DNA of 64,000 nucleotides, taken from Variovorax sp. Root473. Lineage in GTDB: Bacteria; Pseudomonadota; Gammaproteobacteria; Burkholderiales; Burkholderiaceae_C. Shown piece after piece: positions 51,257-61,144 of this stretch (its first letter is position 1; each line of letters opens with the position of its first letter). The notes under the pieces were generated by a model that was not told the origin of the DNA, ran no database searches, and was given only the letters and a program-made list of their open reading frames with translations. A program made the position numbers and the translations under genes. Where the stretch lies: NCBI RefSeq assembly GCF_001426505.1, contig NZ_LMEV01000019.1:221665-285664 (forward strand), given 5' to 3'.

Positions 51257-52078
51257 TTACTTGGATTCGGCGCCGAAGTGCGCGGCGTAGATCTTGGCGT
51301 AAGTGCCGTCGGCCTTGATGTCGGCCAGGCCCTTGTCGATCTTCGCGAGCAGCTTGGCGTTGCCCTTCTTCACCGCGATGCCGTACTGCTCGGTGGAGAA
51401 GCCGGCATCGCTCACGGTCTTGAAGCCGCCGCCCGGGTTGTTGGCCAGGTAGTGCGCCACCACGCCGTTGTCGGCCACCACGGCCTGCACGCCGCCGGCT
51501 TCGAGTTCCTTGAGCGCCAGCGGCGTCGATTCGAAGCGCTTGATGTCGGTGCTCGACTTGCCCAGCAGCTTGCCCACCACCTCGTCGCCGGTGGTGCCGT
51601 TCTGCACGCCGACCTTGAGCTTCTTGATGTCCTCGAATTTCGTGACTGGCGAATCGCTCTTCACGGCGATGAGCTGGCGGGCCTCGAAGTAGGGCTGCGA
51701 GAAGTCCATCGTCTGGCGACGCTCGGGCGTGATCGTGATGGCCGACACCAGCAGGTCGCGGTCGCCAAGGTCGAGCGTGTTGAAGATGCCTTCCCACGGC
51801 GTGTTGACGAACTTCACCTCGATGCCGGCCTTCTGTGCGATGGCCTTCACCACGTCGATGTCGAAGCCCACGACCTCGCCTTTTTCGTTCTGCGATTCGA
51901 AGGGCGTGTAGGCCGCGTCGGTGCCCACGACCAGCACGCGCGGCGCGGCAGCGGGCGGCGGTGCAGAGGCGCCCGCGGGCGCAGCGGGTTCCTGCTTGCC
52001 GCAGCCGGCGAGCGCGAGGCCGACCAGGAGGCTGGCGGCGGTCAGTGTGAGACGGCGGTTGAGGGCGATGCCGGACAT
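51257..52078 (-). CDS. ABC-type substrate-binding lipoprotein (SBP_bac_3)
   Basis: Binding protein of 273 residues, anchored by a lipobox (LALAGCGKQ), with SBP_bac_3 patterns (VGTDAAYTPFESQNEKGEVV, ITITPERRQTMDFSQPYF, VGVQNGTTGDEV). No ABC membrane genes are adjacent. It is inside the transglutaminase/ATP-grasp operon, so it may recognise an amino acid or peptide made or used by that system. A GGAGGC ribosome site precedes the ATG at 52078. Confidence 0.9.
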   Translation of the reverse strand: MSGIALNRRLTLTAASLLVGLALAGCGKQEPAAPAGASAPPPAAAPRVLVVGTDAAYTPFESQNEKGEVVGFDIDVVKAIAQKAGIEVKFVNTPWEGIFNTLDLGDRDLLVSAITITPERRQTMDFSQPYFEARQLIAVKSDSPVTKFEDIKKLKVGVQNGTTGDEVVGKLLGKSSTDIKRFESTPLALKELEAGGVQAVVADNGVVAHYLANNPGGGFKTVSDAGFSTEQYGIAVKKGNAKLLAKIDKGLADIKADGTYAKIYAAHFGAESK

Positions 52079-52119
52079 GGAAATGCCTCCTTCGAAATAT
52101 CGTGTGTGCCTCTGTGGAA

Positions 52120-54864
52120 TCAGGCGCCCACTGAGCGCAGCGATTCCGAGGTGAGCGTGAAGTAGCGCGTGCCGATGGCGTCCGACACGTGGTACGCCGC
52201 GGTCTCGCAGGTGGCGAGCAGCTGCACCAGCGCGGGGTAGTCGGCGCCGGGGCCGGCCGCGCACAGGTGTTCGAGCGTCCAGGTGGCCGGGTCGGGCAGC
52301 TCGTACGACAGGGCCGTGAGCTTGCCCGGCGCGCTGCCCGCGAGTCGCGCGATGCGCCCGCGCAGCGTCTGCGTGACCCAGGCCAGCGAGCGCGGGTTCT
52401 CGGCATCGAGCACCAGCAGGTCGACCATCGTGGCGACGTCGCGGCGCTGCTGGTAGCGCGCATGGAAGGTGATGGTGCTGTCGAACAGCGCCACCATCGC
52501 CTCGAAGCCGCTCACCTCGTGCACGGCGCCATTGGCAAGACCGGCCTCGAGCGCGCTCGACAGGAAGCCCAGTCGCTCGATGTGGCGGCCGATCGACAGC
52601 AGCCGCCAGGCGTCGTCGCGCGTCATGCGGTCGGTCTGCGCGCCAGTCATCGCGGCCAGCGCGGTGCTGGCGGATTCGAGCGCGCGCAAGGCGGCGCTGG
52701 CGGCAAAGCTGCCTTCACCGGCCTGCTCGGCCGCGCGCCGCAGGAAGTCGCTTTCGGCGCGCACGATCTGGTTCCAGTTGTCCTGAGACAGCCGTTCGCG
52801 CACGGCCGCCGCGGCCTGCCGGATGCTGCGCAGGCTGTAGCCGACGCTGCCACCGTGGTCGACGTCGCCCAGTTCGGCGATGAGCGCGCGTTCGAACACG
52901 CGGCGCGACTGGGGTGCGCTCGGCGCCTCGGCCGGCACCAGCGCATTGCGCACCGCCATGCGGTGCAGCCATTCGAGCAGCGGGCGCGACGACTGGTCTT
53001 CGCTGCCCAGCAGGTTGAGCGTGAGGCGCGCCAGGCGCACCGCGTTCTCGGCGCGCTCGGTGTAGCGGCCGAGCCAGAACATGTTCTCGGCCGCGCGGCT
53101 GGTGACCGGCGCGCGGTGGCGCGCGAGCGAGGCCGGCGTGGCGTGCGGCTGCAGCAGCGTGGTGCGGTCGACCTCGCCATGCGTCTGCACCCACACGTCG
53201 GCGCTGCTGCCGCCGCGCTGCATGGAAGCGATCTGCGCATCGGGCCCCGCGAGGCGCGCCAGCCCGCCGGGCAGCACACGCCACGACTGCGGGCCGTCGC
53301 TCACCGCGAACACGCGCAGCATCAGCGCGCGTGGCGCGATGTGGCCGGGGCCGAGGTCGCTGGTCCAGGTCGGCATCTGCGACAGCGGCAGGTAGCCCTG
53401 CACGGTGTGGGCGTCGCCTTCGCGCACGATGCGGCCGGCCCATTCGTCGATCTCGCGGCGATTGAGCTGGCTGCCGAACACGGCGCCGAAGCTGGAGCGG
53501 CCCTCGAAACCAGGGTAGGTCGGCTTGATCGTGCAATCGCCCAGCTGCGGCAGCACCGACTCGAGGGCAGCGCGCTCGCCGCACCACCAGGTCGGCAGGG
53601 CCGGCAGCTTGAGCTTTTCGCCGATGAGCCGCAGCGCCAGCCCCGGCAGGAAGCCCAGCAGCGCGGGCGATTCGAGGAACGCCGAGCCCGGCATGTTGGC
53701 CACCAGCAGGTTGCCCGCGCGGATCGCCTGCAGCAGGCCCGGCACGCCGAGCGTGGAGTCGGGGCGCAGCTCCAGCGGGTCGAGGAACTGGTCGTCGAGC
53801 CGCTTGATGAGGCCGTGCACCGGGCGCAGGCCCTGCAGCGTTTTCAGGTACAGGCGCTGGTCGCGCACCGTGAGGTCGCTGCCCTCGACCAGCGTCAGGC
53901 CGAGGTAGCGCGCCAGATAGGCGTGCTCGAAGTAGGTCTCGTTGTACGGGCCGGGCGTGAGCAGCGCGATGTGCGGCGGCGAGCCCGACGGGCACATGCG
54001 CTGCAGGCCCTCCATCATGGCGCTGTAGGTGGCGGCCAGCCGCTGAACGTGCAGCGCCTCGAAGGCCTGCGGAAACTGCCGGGTGATCGCCAGGCGGTTC
54101 TCCAGCAGGTAGCCCAGGCCCGAAGGCGCCTGCGTGCGCTGCGACACCACCCACCAGTTGCCGTCGGGGCCGCGCGCGAGGTCGAAGGCGGCGATGTGCA
54201 GCCACGTGTCGCCCGCCGGCTTCACGCCGTGCAGCGCGCGCAGGTAGCCCGGGTGACCGCGCACCAGCGCTGGCGGCAGCAGGCCTTCGGCCAGCAGCTG
54301 CTGCGGGCCGTAGGCGTCGGCCATCACGCGGTCGAGCACGCGCACGCGCTGCTGCACGCCGGCCTCGATCTGGGCCCAGCTCTCGGGCGAGACGATCAGC
54401 GGGAACAGGTCGAGCGACCACGGCCGCTGCGGGCCGTTGGCGTCGGCGTACACGTTGTAGGTGACGCCGTTGTCGCGGATCTGCCGCTCCAGGCTGACCG
54501 CGCGCCGCGGCAGGTCGTTGATGCCGCCGGGTCCGAGCTGTTCGAAGAAGGCGTTCCAGGCGGGGGTGAGCGGGGGCGGGTCGCTGGTAGAGGACTGCTC
54601 CTGTTCCTGCCCCTGTGATGGGGAAGACGACTGGGATTGAGACTGTGACTGGGATTGCGTTTGCGACGGAGCCGGTCGCTCCCCGGCAGCGTCGTACAGC
54701 AGCGGGGCCGCGGCCAACGTCGGCCGCGAGGGCGTCGCAGGCGTCGCCTGTCCGCGCAATTCGTCGAAATGCCCAGGCAGGGCCGCCGGCGCGAGCGAAG
54801 ATGCCAGCGCCGCCGGATGCTCCGGGGCCTGGGCGTCGAACAGGGATTCGTTCAGGGGTTCCAC
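52120..54864 (-). CDS. Fused circularly permuted ATP-grasp / alpha-E protein
   Basis: Protein of 914 residues. After an N-terminal low-complexity SQ-repeat region (about 67-94), it has a circularly permuted ATP-grasp domain (NDLPRRAVSLERQIRD, GPYNETYFEHAYLARYLG, VHGLIKRLDD) and then a C-terminal alpha-E helical domain starting at ENMFWLGRYTERAEN. The unfused pair is at 61145 and 62653. ATP-grasp of this class is predicted to ligate amino acids to peptides or proteins. Confidence 0.88.
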   Translation of the reverse strand: MEPLNESLFDAQAPEHPAALASSLAPAALPGHFDELRGQATPATPSRPTLAAAPLLYDAAGERPAPSQTQSQSQSQSQSSSPSQGQEQEQSSTSDPPPLTPAWNAFFEQLGPGGINDLPRRAVSLERQIRDNGVTYNVYADANGPQRPWSLDLFPLIVSPESWAQIEAGVQQRVRVLDRVMADAYGPQQLLAEGLLPPALVRGHPGYLRALHGVKPAGDTWLHIAAFDLARGPDGNWWVVSQRTQAPSGLGYLLENRLAITRQFPQAFEALHVQRLAATYSAMMEGLQRMCPSGSPPHIALLTPGPYNETYFEHAYLARYLGLTLVEGSDLTVRDQRLYLKTLQGLRPVHGLIKRLDDQFLDPLELRPDSTLGVPGLLQAIRAGNLLVANMPGSAFLESPALLGFLPGLALRLIGEKLKLPALPTWWCGERAALESVLPQLGDCTIKPTYPGFEGRSSFGAVFGSQLNRREIDEWAGRIVREGDAHTVQGYLPLSQMPTWTSDLGPGHIAPRALMLRVFAVSDGPQSWRVLPGGLARLAGPDAQIASMQRGGSSADVWVQTHGEVDRTTLLQPHATPASLARHRAPVTSRAAENMFWLGRYTERAENAVRLARLTLNLLGSEDQSSRPLLEWLHRMAVRNALVPAEAPSAPQSRRVFERALIAELGDVDHGGSVGYSLRSIRQAAAAVRERLSQDNWNQIVRAESDFLRRAAEQAGEGSFAASAALRALESASTALAAMTGAQTDRMTRDDAWRLLSIGRHIERLGFLSSALEAGLANGAVHEVSGFEAMVALFDSTITFHARYQQRRDVATMVDLLVLDAENPRSLAWVTQTLRGRIARLAGSAPGKLTALSYELPDPATWTLEHLCAAGPGADYPALVQLLATCETAAYHVSDAIGTRYFTLTSESLRSVGA

Positions 54865-54922
54865 AGGGGAGGGATTGTCACACCACCGTCACCGGGGGCA
54901 TTCCGGCGGTGCGACAGGGCCC

Positions 54923-57900
54923 TCAGCGCCGCAGGTCCAGCGTGAACGGAAACTCCCGGCTGCCCGGCAGCTCGATGGTGGCCGGCGGCGTGCGCATCAG
55001 GCCCGGCGTGTGGCCGGTGCGCGTGAAGCGCGAGTGGCGACGGCTCTCGGCCTCGTAGGCGTTGACCGGGAAGGTGTCGTAGTTGCGTCCGCCCGGGTGG
55101 GCGACGAAGTACTGGCAGCCGCCCAGCGAGCGCTTCATCCAGGTGTCGACGAGGTCGAAGGTCAGCGGTGCGTGGGCCGGGATGCTCGGATGCAGCGCCG
55201 AGGGCGGGTTCCAGGCCTTGTAGCGTACGCCCGCAACGAATTCGCCGGTGATACCCGTGGGCTGCAGCGGCAGCACCTTGCCGTTGACGGTGACGACGTG
55301 GCGGCTTTCGTTCAGGCCGGTCACGCGCACCTCGATGCGCTCCAGCGACGAATCGACATAGCGCACCGTACCGCCGGCCGAGCCTTCTTCGCCCATGACG
55401 TGCCAGGGCTCGAGCGCGTTGCGCAGCGACAGCTCCACGCCCATCGATTGCATCTGCCCGACGAGCGGGAAACGGAACTCGAAGTGCGGCGCGAACCAGT
55501 CGGCATCGAAGCCAAAGCCGGCCTGGCGCATCTCGCTGATGACGTCGTCGAAGTCCATCTTGACGAAGGTCGGCAGCAGGAAGCGGTCGTGCAGCTCGGT
55601 GCCCCAGCGGGTAACGGGCGCCTCGTAGGGCGCGTCCCAGAAGCGCGCCACGAGGGCGCGAATGAGCAGCTGCTGCGCGATGCTCATGCGCGCATGCGGT
55701 GGCATTTCGAAGGCGCGCAGTTCGAGCAGGCCGAGGCGACCGGTGCTGGAGTCGGGTGAGTAGAGCTTGTCGATGCAGAACTCGCTGCGGTGCGTGTTGC
55801 CCGACACGTCGATCAGGATGTTGCGCAGCGTGCGGTCGACCAGCCACGCGGGCATGTTCTGGCCGTAGATCTCGCGGTTTTTGGCGATTTCGTTCAGCGC
55901 GATTTCGAGTTCGTAGACCTGGTCGTTGCGCGCCTCGTCCACGCGCGGCGCCTGGCTCGTGGGGCCGATGAACATGCCCGAGAACAGGTAGCTCAGCGAC
56001 GGATGGTTGTGCCAGTACAGCAGCAGGCTGGCCAGCAGCTCGGGCCGGCGCAGGAACGGGCTGTCGGCCGGCGTGGCGCCGCCCATCACGAAGTGGTTGC
56101 CGCCGCCGGTGCCGGTGTGGCGGCCGTCGGTCATGAACTTCTCGGCCGACAGGCGCGTCTCGAAGGCCGCGTTGTAGAGGAACTCGGTGTGGTCGACCAG
56201 TTCCTTCCAGTTGTGGGCCGGATGGATGTTGACTTCGATCACGCCCGGGTCGGGCGTGACGGCCAGCATCTTCAGGCGCGGGTCGCGCGGCGGCGGATAG
56301 CCTTCCATCACGATGCGCACGCCCAGCTGCTGCGCGGTGGCTTCGACGGCGGCGACGAGGTCGAGGTAGTCCTCCAGGCGCGCCAGCGGCGGCATGAAGA
56401 CGTAGAGCACGCCCGAGGCGCTGCCTTTCTTCTCGGCCGCCGGGCCGTTGGCGCGGCGCGGGTCGCGCACCTCGACGCACAGCGCGGTGCGCGTGACCCA
56501 GTGGGCCGATTCGCCGCGAAGCGGCTGGCGCGTGGCGGGTGTGGCGGAGGCACTCGCGGCATCGGCGGCTGTTGCTGCTGCTGCGGGTGCTGCTGCATCG
56601 CCCGTCGCTGCATCGCCGGGGCTCTGCATGCGCAGCGACGCGGCCACCACGGGTGGCGCGCCGAAGGTGTAGGGCACGTCGCCCAGGTCGGCGCCGGCGA
56701 CCGGGGTGGCGGTGGCATAGCGCGCGCGGTAGTCGGACGCGCTCGGCAACGCGGCGCGCGGCGCGGTCGGGTCGCGCTCGATGAGGTAGGGGTAGTCGCC
56801 CTTGCTGGCCCACGGTTGCGAGTCGAGCGGCAGGCGGTAGCCCATGGGCGAATCACCCGGGATCAGGAACAGGCGGTCGTCGCGCAGGAACCAGGGGCCG
56901 GTCTTCCAGCCGGGGCCGGCGAGCGCGGGGGCGTCGGCGTTGGCGTTGCCGGGCTCGATGGGCAGCATGTAGCCGATGACGGCATCGAGCTTCTGCGTGA
57001 AGACGCGGCGCAGGCGCACGCGTTCGAGTTCGTCGTCGAGCCTGGAGTCGAAGGGATCGACGTTCACCGGCAGGCGGCGTTCGCGCCAGAGGTAGTAGTA
57101 GGTGTCCTCGTAGCCGGGCTGGATGTAGCGCTCGGTGAGGCCCAGCTTGTGGGCCAGCACGGTGGTGAAGCGGCGCGCGTCTTCGCTCGTGTAGTGCGTG
57201 GGAAAGCGCTCGTCGGCGAACAGCTCGGGGTCGTGCCACAGCGTCTGGCCGTCGGCGCGCCAGAAGATCGACAGCGCCCAGCGCGGCAGCTGCTCGCCCG
57301 GGTACCACTTGCCCTGGCCGAAGTGCAGGAAGCCGCCCTGGCCGTATTCGACGCGCAGCTTGTGCACGAGTTCGGTGGCGTAGCCGCGCTTGGTGGGGCC
57401 GAGCGCGTCGGTGTTCCATTCGGGCGCGTCGCGGTCGCTGGTGGCCACGTAGGTCGGCTCGCCGCCCATCGTGAGGCGCACGTCGCCGGCCACGAGGCGC
57501 GCATCGACGGCGTCGCCGAGCGCGAGCACCTCGGCCCATTGTTCTTCGGTGTAGGGCTTGGTGACGCGCGGCGATTCGTAGATGCGCGTGACCTTCATTT
57601 CGTGGCTGAACTCGACCTCGGACTCGTCGACGCCGCCTTCGATGGGCGCGGCGCTCGACGGCGTGGGCGTGCAGGCCAGGGGAATGTGGCCTTCGCCGGC
57701 CAGCAGGCCCGAGGTGGCATCGAGGCCGATCCAGCCGGCGCCCGGCAGGAACACCTCGCACCAGGCGTGCAGGTCGGTGAAGTCGACCGTGGTGCCGCTC
57801 GGACCGTCGAGCGCCTTCACGTCGGGCGTGAGCTGAATGAGGTAGCCCGACACGAAGCGTGCGGCCAGCCCGCAGTGGCGCAGCAGCTGCACCAGCAGCC

Positions 57901-58453
57901 AGCCCGAGTCGCGGCAGGAGCCGCTGCCGTTGCCGAGCGTTTCTTCCGGCGTCTGCACGCCGGGCTCCATGCGGATGAGGTAGCTGACGTCCTGCTGCAC
58001 CTGCTGGTTGATCCCGACCAGGAAGTCGATGGTGCGCTGCTCCTTGCGCTCGATCTTGTCCAGGTAGGCCTGCAGCAGCGGCGTGGGCTTCTCGGTGACG
58101 AGGTAGGGCGCCAGTTCTTCGGCCTGCGAGGCCGTGTACTTGAACGGGAAGTTCTCGGCCTGCGGCTCGAGGAAGAAGTCGAAGGGGTTGTAGACCGCCA
58201 TCTCGACCACGAGGTCGACCGTGACCTTGAACTCGCGCGTTTTTTCGGGGAACACGAGCCGCGCCTGGTAGTTGGCGAACGGGTCCTGCATCCAGTTGAC
58301 GAAATGCTCGGCCGGTTCGACCCGCAGCGAGTACGAGATCACATGGCTGCGGCAATGGGGCGCAGGGCGCAGGCGCACGACTTGCGGGCCCAACTGCACC
58401 AGGCGGTCGTATGTGTAGTGGGTGACGTGGTGGAGTGCGGCGTGAATGGACAT
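54923..58453 (-). CDS. DUF2126/transglutaminase fusion protein
   Basis: Large protein of 1176 residues. The first third is a transglutaminase-like domain with the triad Cys180 (SGSCRDSGW), His229 (DLHAWCEVF) and Asp245 (IGLDATSG). The remainder is DUF2126, split by an Ala-rich low-complexity linker (about residues 620-645). No signal peptide. First gene of the minus-strand operon, divergent from comEC with about 120 bases between. Confidence 0.9.
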   Translation of the reverse strand: MSIHAALHHVTHYTYDRLVQLGPQVVRLRPAPHCRSHVISYSLRVEPAEHFVNWMQDPFANYQARLVFPEKTREFKVTVDLVVEMAVYNPFDFFLEPQAENFPFKYTASQAEELAPYLVTEKPTPLLQAYLDKIERKEQRTIDFLVGINQQVQQDVSYLIRMEPGVQTPEETLGNGSGSCRDSGWLLVQLLRHCGLAARFVSGYLIQLTPDVKALDGPSGTTVDFTDLHAWCEVFLPGAGWIGLDATSGLLAGEGHIPLACTPTPSSAAPIEGGVDESEVEFSHEMKVTRIYESPRVTKPYTEEQWAEVLALGDAVDARLVAGDVRLTMGGEPTYVATSDRDAPEWNTDALGPTKRGYATELVHKLRVEYGQGGFLHFGQGKWYPGEQLPRWALSIFWRADGQTLWHDPELFADERFPTHYTSEDARRFTTVLAHKLGLTERYIQPGYEDTYYYLWRERRLPVNVDPFDSRLDDELERVRLRRVFTQKLDAVIGYMLPIEPGNANADAPALAGPGWKTGPWFLRDDRLFLIPGDSPMGYRLPLDSQPWASKGDYPYLIERDPTAPRAALPSASDYRARYATATPVAGADLGDVPYTFGAPPVVAASLRMQSPGDAATGDAAAPAAAATAADAASASATPATRQPLRGESAHWVTRTALCVEVRDPRRANGPAAEKKGSASGVLYVFMPPLARLEDYLDLVAAVEATAQQLGVRIVMEGYPPPRDPRLKMLAVTPDPGVIEVNIHPAHNWKELVDHTEFLYNAAFETRLSAEKFMTDGRHTGTGGGNHFVMGGATPADSPFLRRPELLASLLLYWHNHPSLSYLFSGMFIGPTSQAPRVDEARNDQVYELEIALNEIAKNREIYGQNMPAWLVDRTLRNILIDVSGNTHRSEFCIDKLYSPDSSTGRLGLLELRAFEMPPHARMSIAQQLLIRALVARFWDAPYEAPVTRWGTELHDRFLLPTFVKMDFDDVISEMRQAGFGFDADWFAPHFEFRFPLVGQMQSMGVELSLRNALEPWHVMGEEGSAGGTVRYVDSSLERIEVRVTGLNESRHVVTVNGKVLPLQPTGITGEFVAGVRYKAWNPPSALHPSIPAHAPLTFDLVDTWMKRSLGGCQYFVAHPGGRNYDTFPVNAYEAESRRHSRFTRTGHTPGLMRTPPATIELPGSREFPFTLDLRR

Positions 58454-58574
58454 GCGTAGAAGCCTGCAGTGCAGCGAGGTTGCATCGAGAAGATGTCTCT
58501 GGTGAGACGCATACTAGCCCAGTTGCCAAGCAATTAACGCGCCATCGAGCGCGAGTTGGGGGAGGGTTTGCATC

Positions 58575-61043
58575 ATGGTTTCAGAGGTGTCTGGAGGTCG
58601 GTCGCGGCGTGCGTCCGGCGTGGTGGCGGGTGGGTCGGGCGCCTTCGTTGCGCTCGGCGGCACGCTGCTCGGTGCGGCTTTGCAGCTGCGCCAGCCGCTG
58701 CTGTGGGAGGCCGGCGTCTACGCCGCGTTGCTGCTCGTGGGGCTCGGCGGTGGATGGCTGTCGTGGCGGTGGCGTGGAGGCCGGCTGATCGTGCTGATGC
58801 TGTCGCTGGCCTGCGGCGCGATGGCCGGCGCGGGCCTGGCGGGATGGCGTGCCACGGTTTATGCAAACGGGGCATTGAGCCCGCAACTCGAAGGGCGCGA
58901 CCTGCGGCTCACGGGCGTGGTGTCGCAGATGCCGCAGCACAGCGACATCGGAACACGCTTGCGTTTCGACGTGGAGACGGCGCAATGGGCCGAGGCCTTG
59001 CGCGACGCTGCGCCGCCGACGGTGCCATCGCGTATCGCGCTCTCCTGGTACGGCGAGCACAGCGGCCTGTGGGAGCAGCCCGCCGGTCGGCGCGCGTCCA
59101 CCCCAGGCACCGTGGGCGAGGTGCACGCCGGGCAGCGCTGGCAACTGACCGTGCGCCTGCGCGCGCCGCACGGCAACCTCAACCCGCATGGTTTCGACAG
59201 CGAGTTGTGGGCGTGGGAGCAGGGCGTGCATGCGCAGGGCCATGTGCGTGCCGGGCCACGCGACCTCGCGCCGCAATTGAGGGGCATCACCTGGCTGCAT
59301 CCGATCGAACGGGCGCGTGAAGCCGTGCGCGATGACGTCTTCGCACGCGTGGACGATCGGCGCCAGGCCGGCGTGATCGCGGCGCTGGTCACGGGCGACC
59401 AGGGCGCCATCGACCGCGCCGACTGGGACGTGTTCCGTGCCACCGGCGTGGCGCACCTGATGTCGATCTCGGGCCTGCACATCACCTTGTTCGCATGGTT
59501 CGCGGCGCATGTCGTGGGCGCGCTGTGGCGACGCAGCCGCCGCCTCATGCTGTGGCTGCCCGCGCAACAGGCCGCACTCGCATGCGGCGTGCTGCTGGCC
59601 GCGCTCTATGCGCTCTTCAGTGGCTGGGGCGTGCCTTCGCAGCGCACGGTCTGGATGCTCGCTGCCGTGGCGCTGCTGCGTCTCACCGGCAGGCGCTGGC
59701 CGTGGCCGCATGTCTGGCTGCTGACGGCCGCGGTCGTGGTGGCCGCCGATCCGTGGGCGTTGCTGCAGGCCGGCTTCTGGCTCAGTTTCGTGGCGGTGGC
59801 GGTGCTGTTCGCGTCCGCGGCGGCCGTGCCGGGCGAGGGCAGGGTGGGCGTGTTCACGCGCCTGCGCCGCTTTTTCCGCGAGCAATGGTCGATCACGCTG
59901 GCGCTCGCGCCATTGAGCCTGTTGTTGTTCCAGCAGGTGTCGGCAGTCGGACTTGTCGCGAACGCGATCGCGATCCCGTGGGTCACACTGGTGATCACGC
60001 CGCTCGCGATGCTCGGCGTGGCGGTGCCGCCACTGTGGGACGTGGCGGCCGGCGCTGTGAAGCTGTTCGCCCTGCTGCTGCAGGCGTTTGCCAGCCTGCC
60101 GTTCGCCACGCTGTCGATGGCTGCGCCGCCGCCGTGGCTGGCCGCAGGCGGCGTGGCAGGTGGCGTGCTGCTGGCGATGCGCCTGCCGTGGTCGATGCGC
60201 GCCCTCGGCCTGCCGCTGCTGTTGCCGGTGCTGCTGTGGCAGCCGGTGCGGCCCGCCGTGGGCGAGTTCGACCTGCTCGCCGCCGACATCGGGCAGGGCA
60301 ACGCGGTGCTCTTGCGCACCGCCACGCACAGCCTGCTGTACGACACCGGGCCGCGCTACGGCCTCGACAGCGATGCGGGCGATCGCGTGCTCGTGCCGCT
60401 GCTGCGCGCGCGGGGCGAGCGGCTCGACGTGCTCCTGCTGAGCCACCGCGACATCGACCACACGGGCGGCGCGCCCGCCGTGCTCGCCATGCAGCCCCAC
60501 GCGGCGTTGCTGAGCTCCATCGAGGCCGGGCATCCATTGCAGACACTGCGTCCCGCGCGCCGCTGCGAGGCCGGCCAGCGCTGGAACTGGGATGGTGTCG
60601 ATTTCGAGGTGCTGTTTCCCTACGACAGCGACTACCGCAGCTTCACGCGGCCCAATGCCGTGTCGTGCGTGCTGCGCATCGGCAATGGCCGCGCCACGGT
60701 GCTGCTGGCCGGCGACATCGAGCGGCTGCAGGAGGCCGCGCTGGTGGCGCGCACGCCGCGGTTGCAGGCCGACGTGCTGCTCGTGCCCCACCACGGCAGC
60801 AAGACCTCGTCGAGCGAGGCCTTCCTCGACGCGGTCGGCCCGCGCATCGCGCTGGTCCAGGCCGGCTACCGCAGCCGCTTCGGCCACCCGGCGTCCGAGG
60901 TGGTGGCGCGCTACACCCGACGCGATGTGCAGGTGATCGACAGCCCACGCTGCGGCGCGGCTCACTGGGCAAGCCCGCGGCCTGCCGAGGTGAAGTGTGA
61001 ACGCGCGCAAGATCTGCGCTACTGGCGCCACCGTCATCCCTGA
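58575..61043 (+). CDS. comEC: ComEC/Rec2 DNA-uptake channel
   Basis: Membrane protein of 822 residues: N-terminal hydrophobic helices and OB-like region, the competence channel domain (GVAHLMSISGLHITLFAWFA, PSQRTVWMLAAVALLRL) and a C-terminal MBL nuclease domain (LLLSHRDIDHTGG, VPHHGSKTSSSE). It would pass single-stranded DNA across the inner membrane. Divergent from the DUF2126 gene and flanked by the split peptide-modification genes. Confidence 0.93.
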   Translation: MVSEVSGGRSRRASGVVAGGSGAFVALGGTLLGAALQLRQPLLWEAGVYAALLLVGLGGGWLSWRWRGGRLIVLMLSLACGAMAGAGLAGWRATVYANGALSPQLEGRDLRLTGVVSQMPQHSDIGTRLRFDVETAQWAEALRDAAPPTVPSRIALSWYGEHSGLWEQPAGRRASTPGTVGEVHAGQRWQLTVRLRAPHGNLNPHGFDSELWAWEQGVHAQGHVRAGPRDLAPQLRGITWLHPIERAREAVRDDVFARVDDRRQAGVIAALVTGDQGAIDRADWDVFRATGVAHLMSISGLHITLFAWFAAHVVGALWRRSRRLMLWLPAQQAALACGVLLAALYALFSGWGVPSQRTVWMLAAVALLRLTGRRWPWPHVWLLTAAVVVAADPWALLQAGFWLSFVAVAVLFASAAAVPGEGRVGVFTRLRRFFREQWSITLALAPLSLLLFQQVSAVGLVANAIAIPWVTLVITPLAMLGVAVPPLWDVAAGAVKLFALLLQAFASLPFATLSMAAPPPWLAAGGVAGGVLLAMRLPWSMRALGLPLLLPVLLWQPVRPAVGEFDLLAADIGQGNAVLLRTATHSLLYDTGPRYGLDSDAGDRVLVPLLRARGERLDVLLLSHRDIDHTGGAPAVLAMQPHAALLSSIEAGHPLQTLRPARRCEAGQRWNWDGVDFEVLFPYDSDYRSFTRPNAVSCVLRIGNGRATVLLAGDIERLQEAALVARTPRLQADVLLVPHHGSKTSSSEAFLDAVGPRIALVQAGYRSRFGHPASEVVARYTRRDVQVIDSPRCGAAHWASPRPAEVKCERAQDLRYWRHRHP

Positions 61044-61144
61044 CTCGTTGCCCGAAACCTCAAAGGCCTTCGCTTCGGGCCTAACCTAGGGCTTCTACTG
61101 GCCTTGAACTTGCTAAGCTATGGCTCAAGGAGATTGGTCGTTCC

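Noticed and set aside
52120-58453. Signal peptides on the transglutaminase/ATP-grasp proteins
   Set aside because: The N-termini have no hydrophobic core; only the binding protein in the operon is exported.
58495-58508. Inverted repeat GTCTC-N4-GAGAC in front of comEC
   Set aside because: Short and single-copy in the window, with no link to a known regulator, so it was not called an operator.
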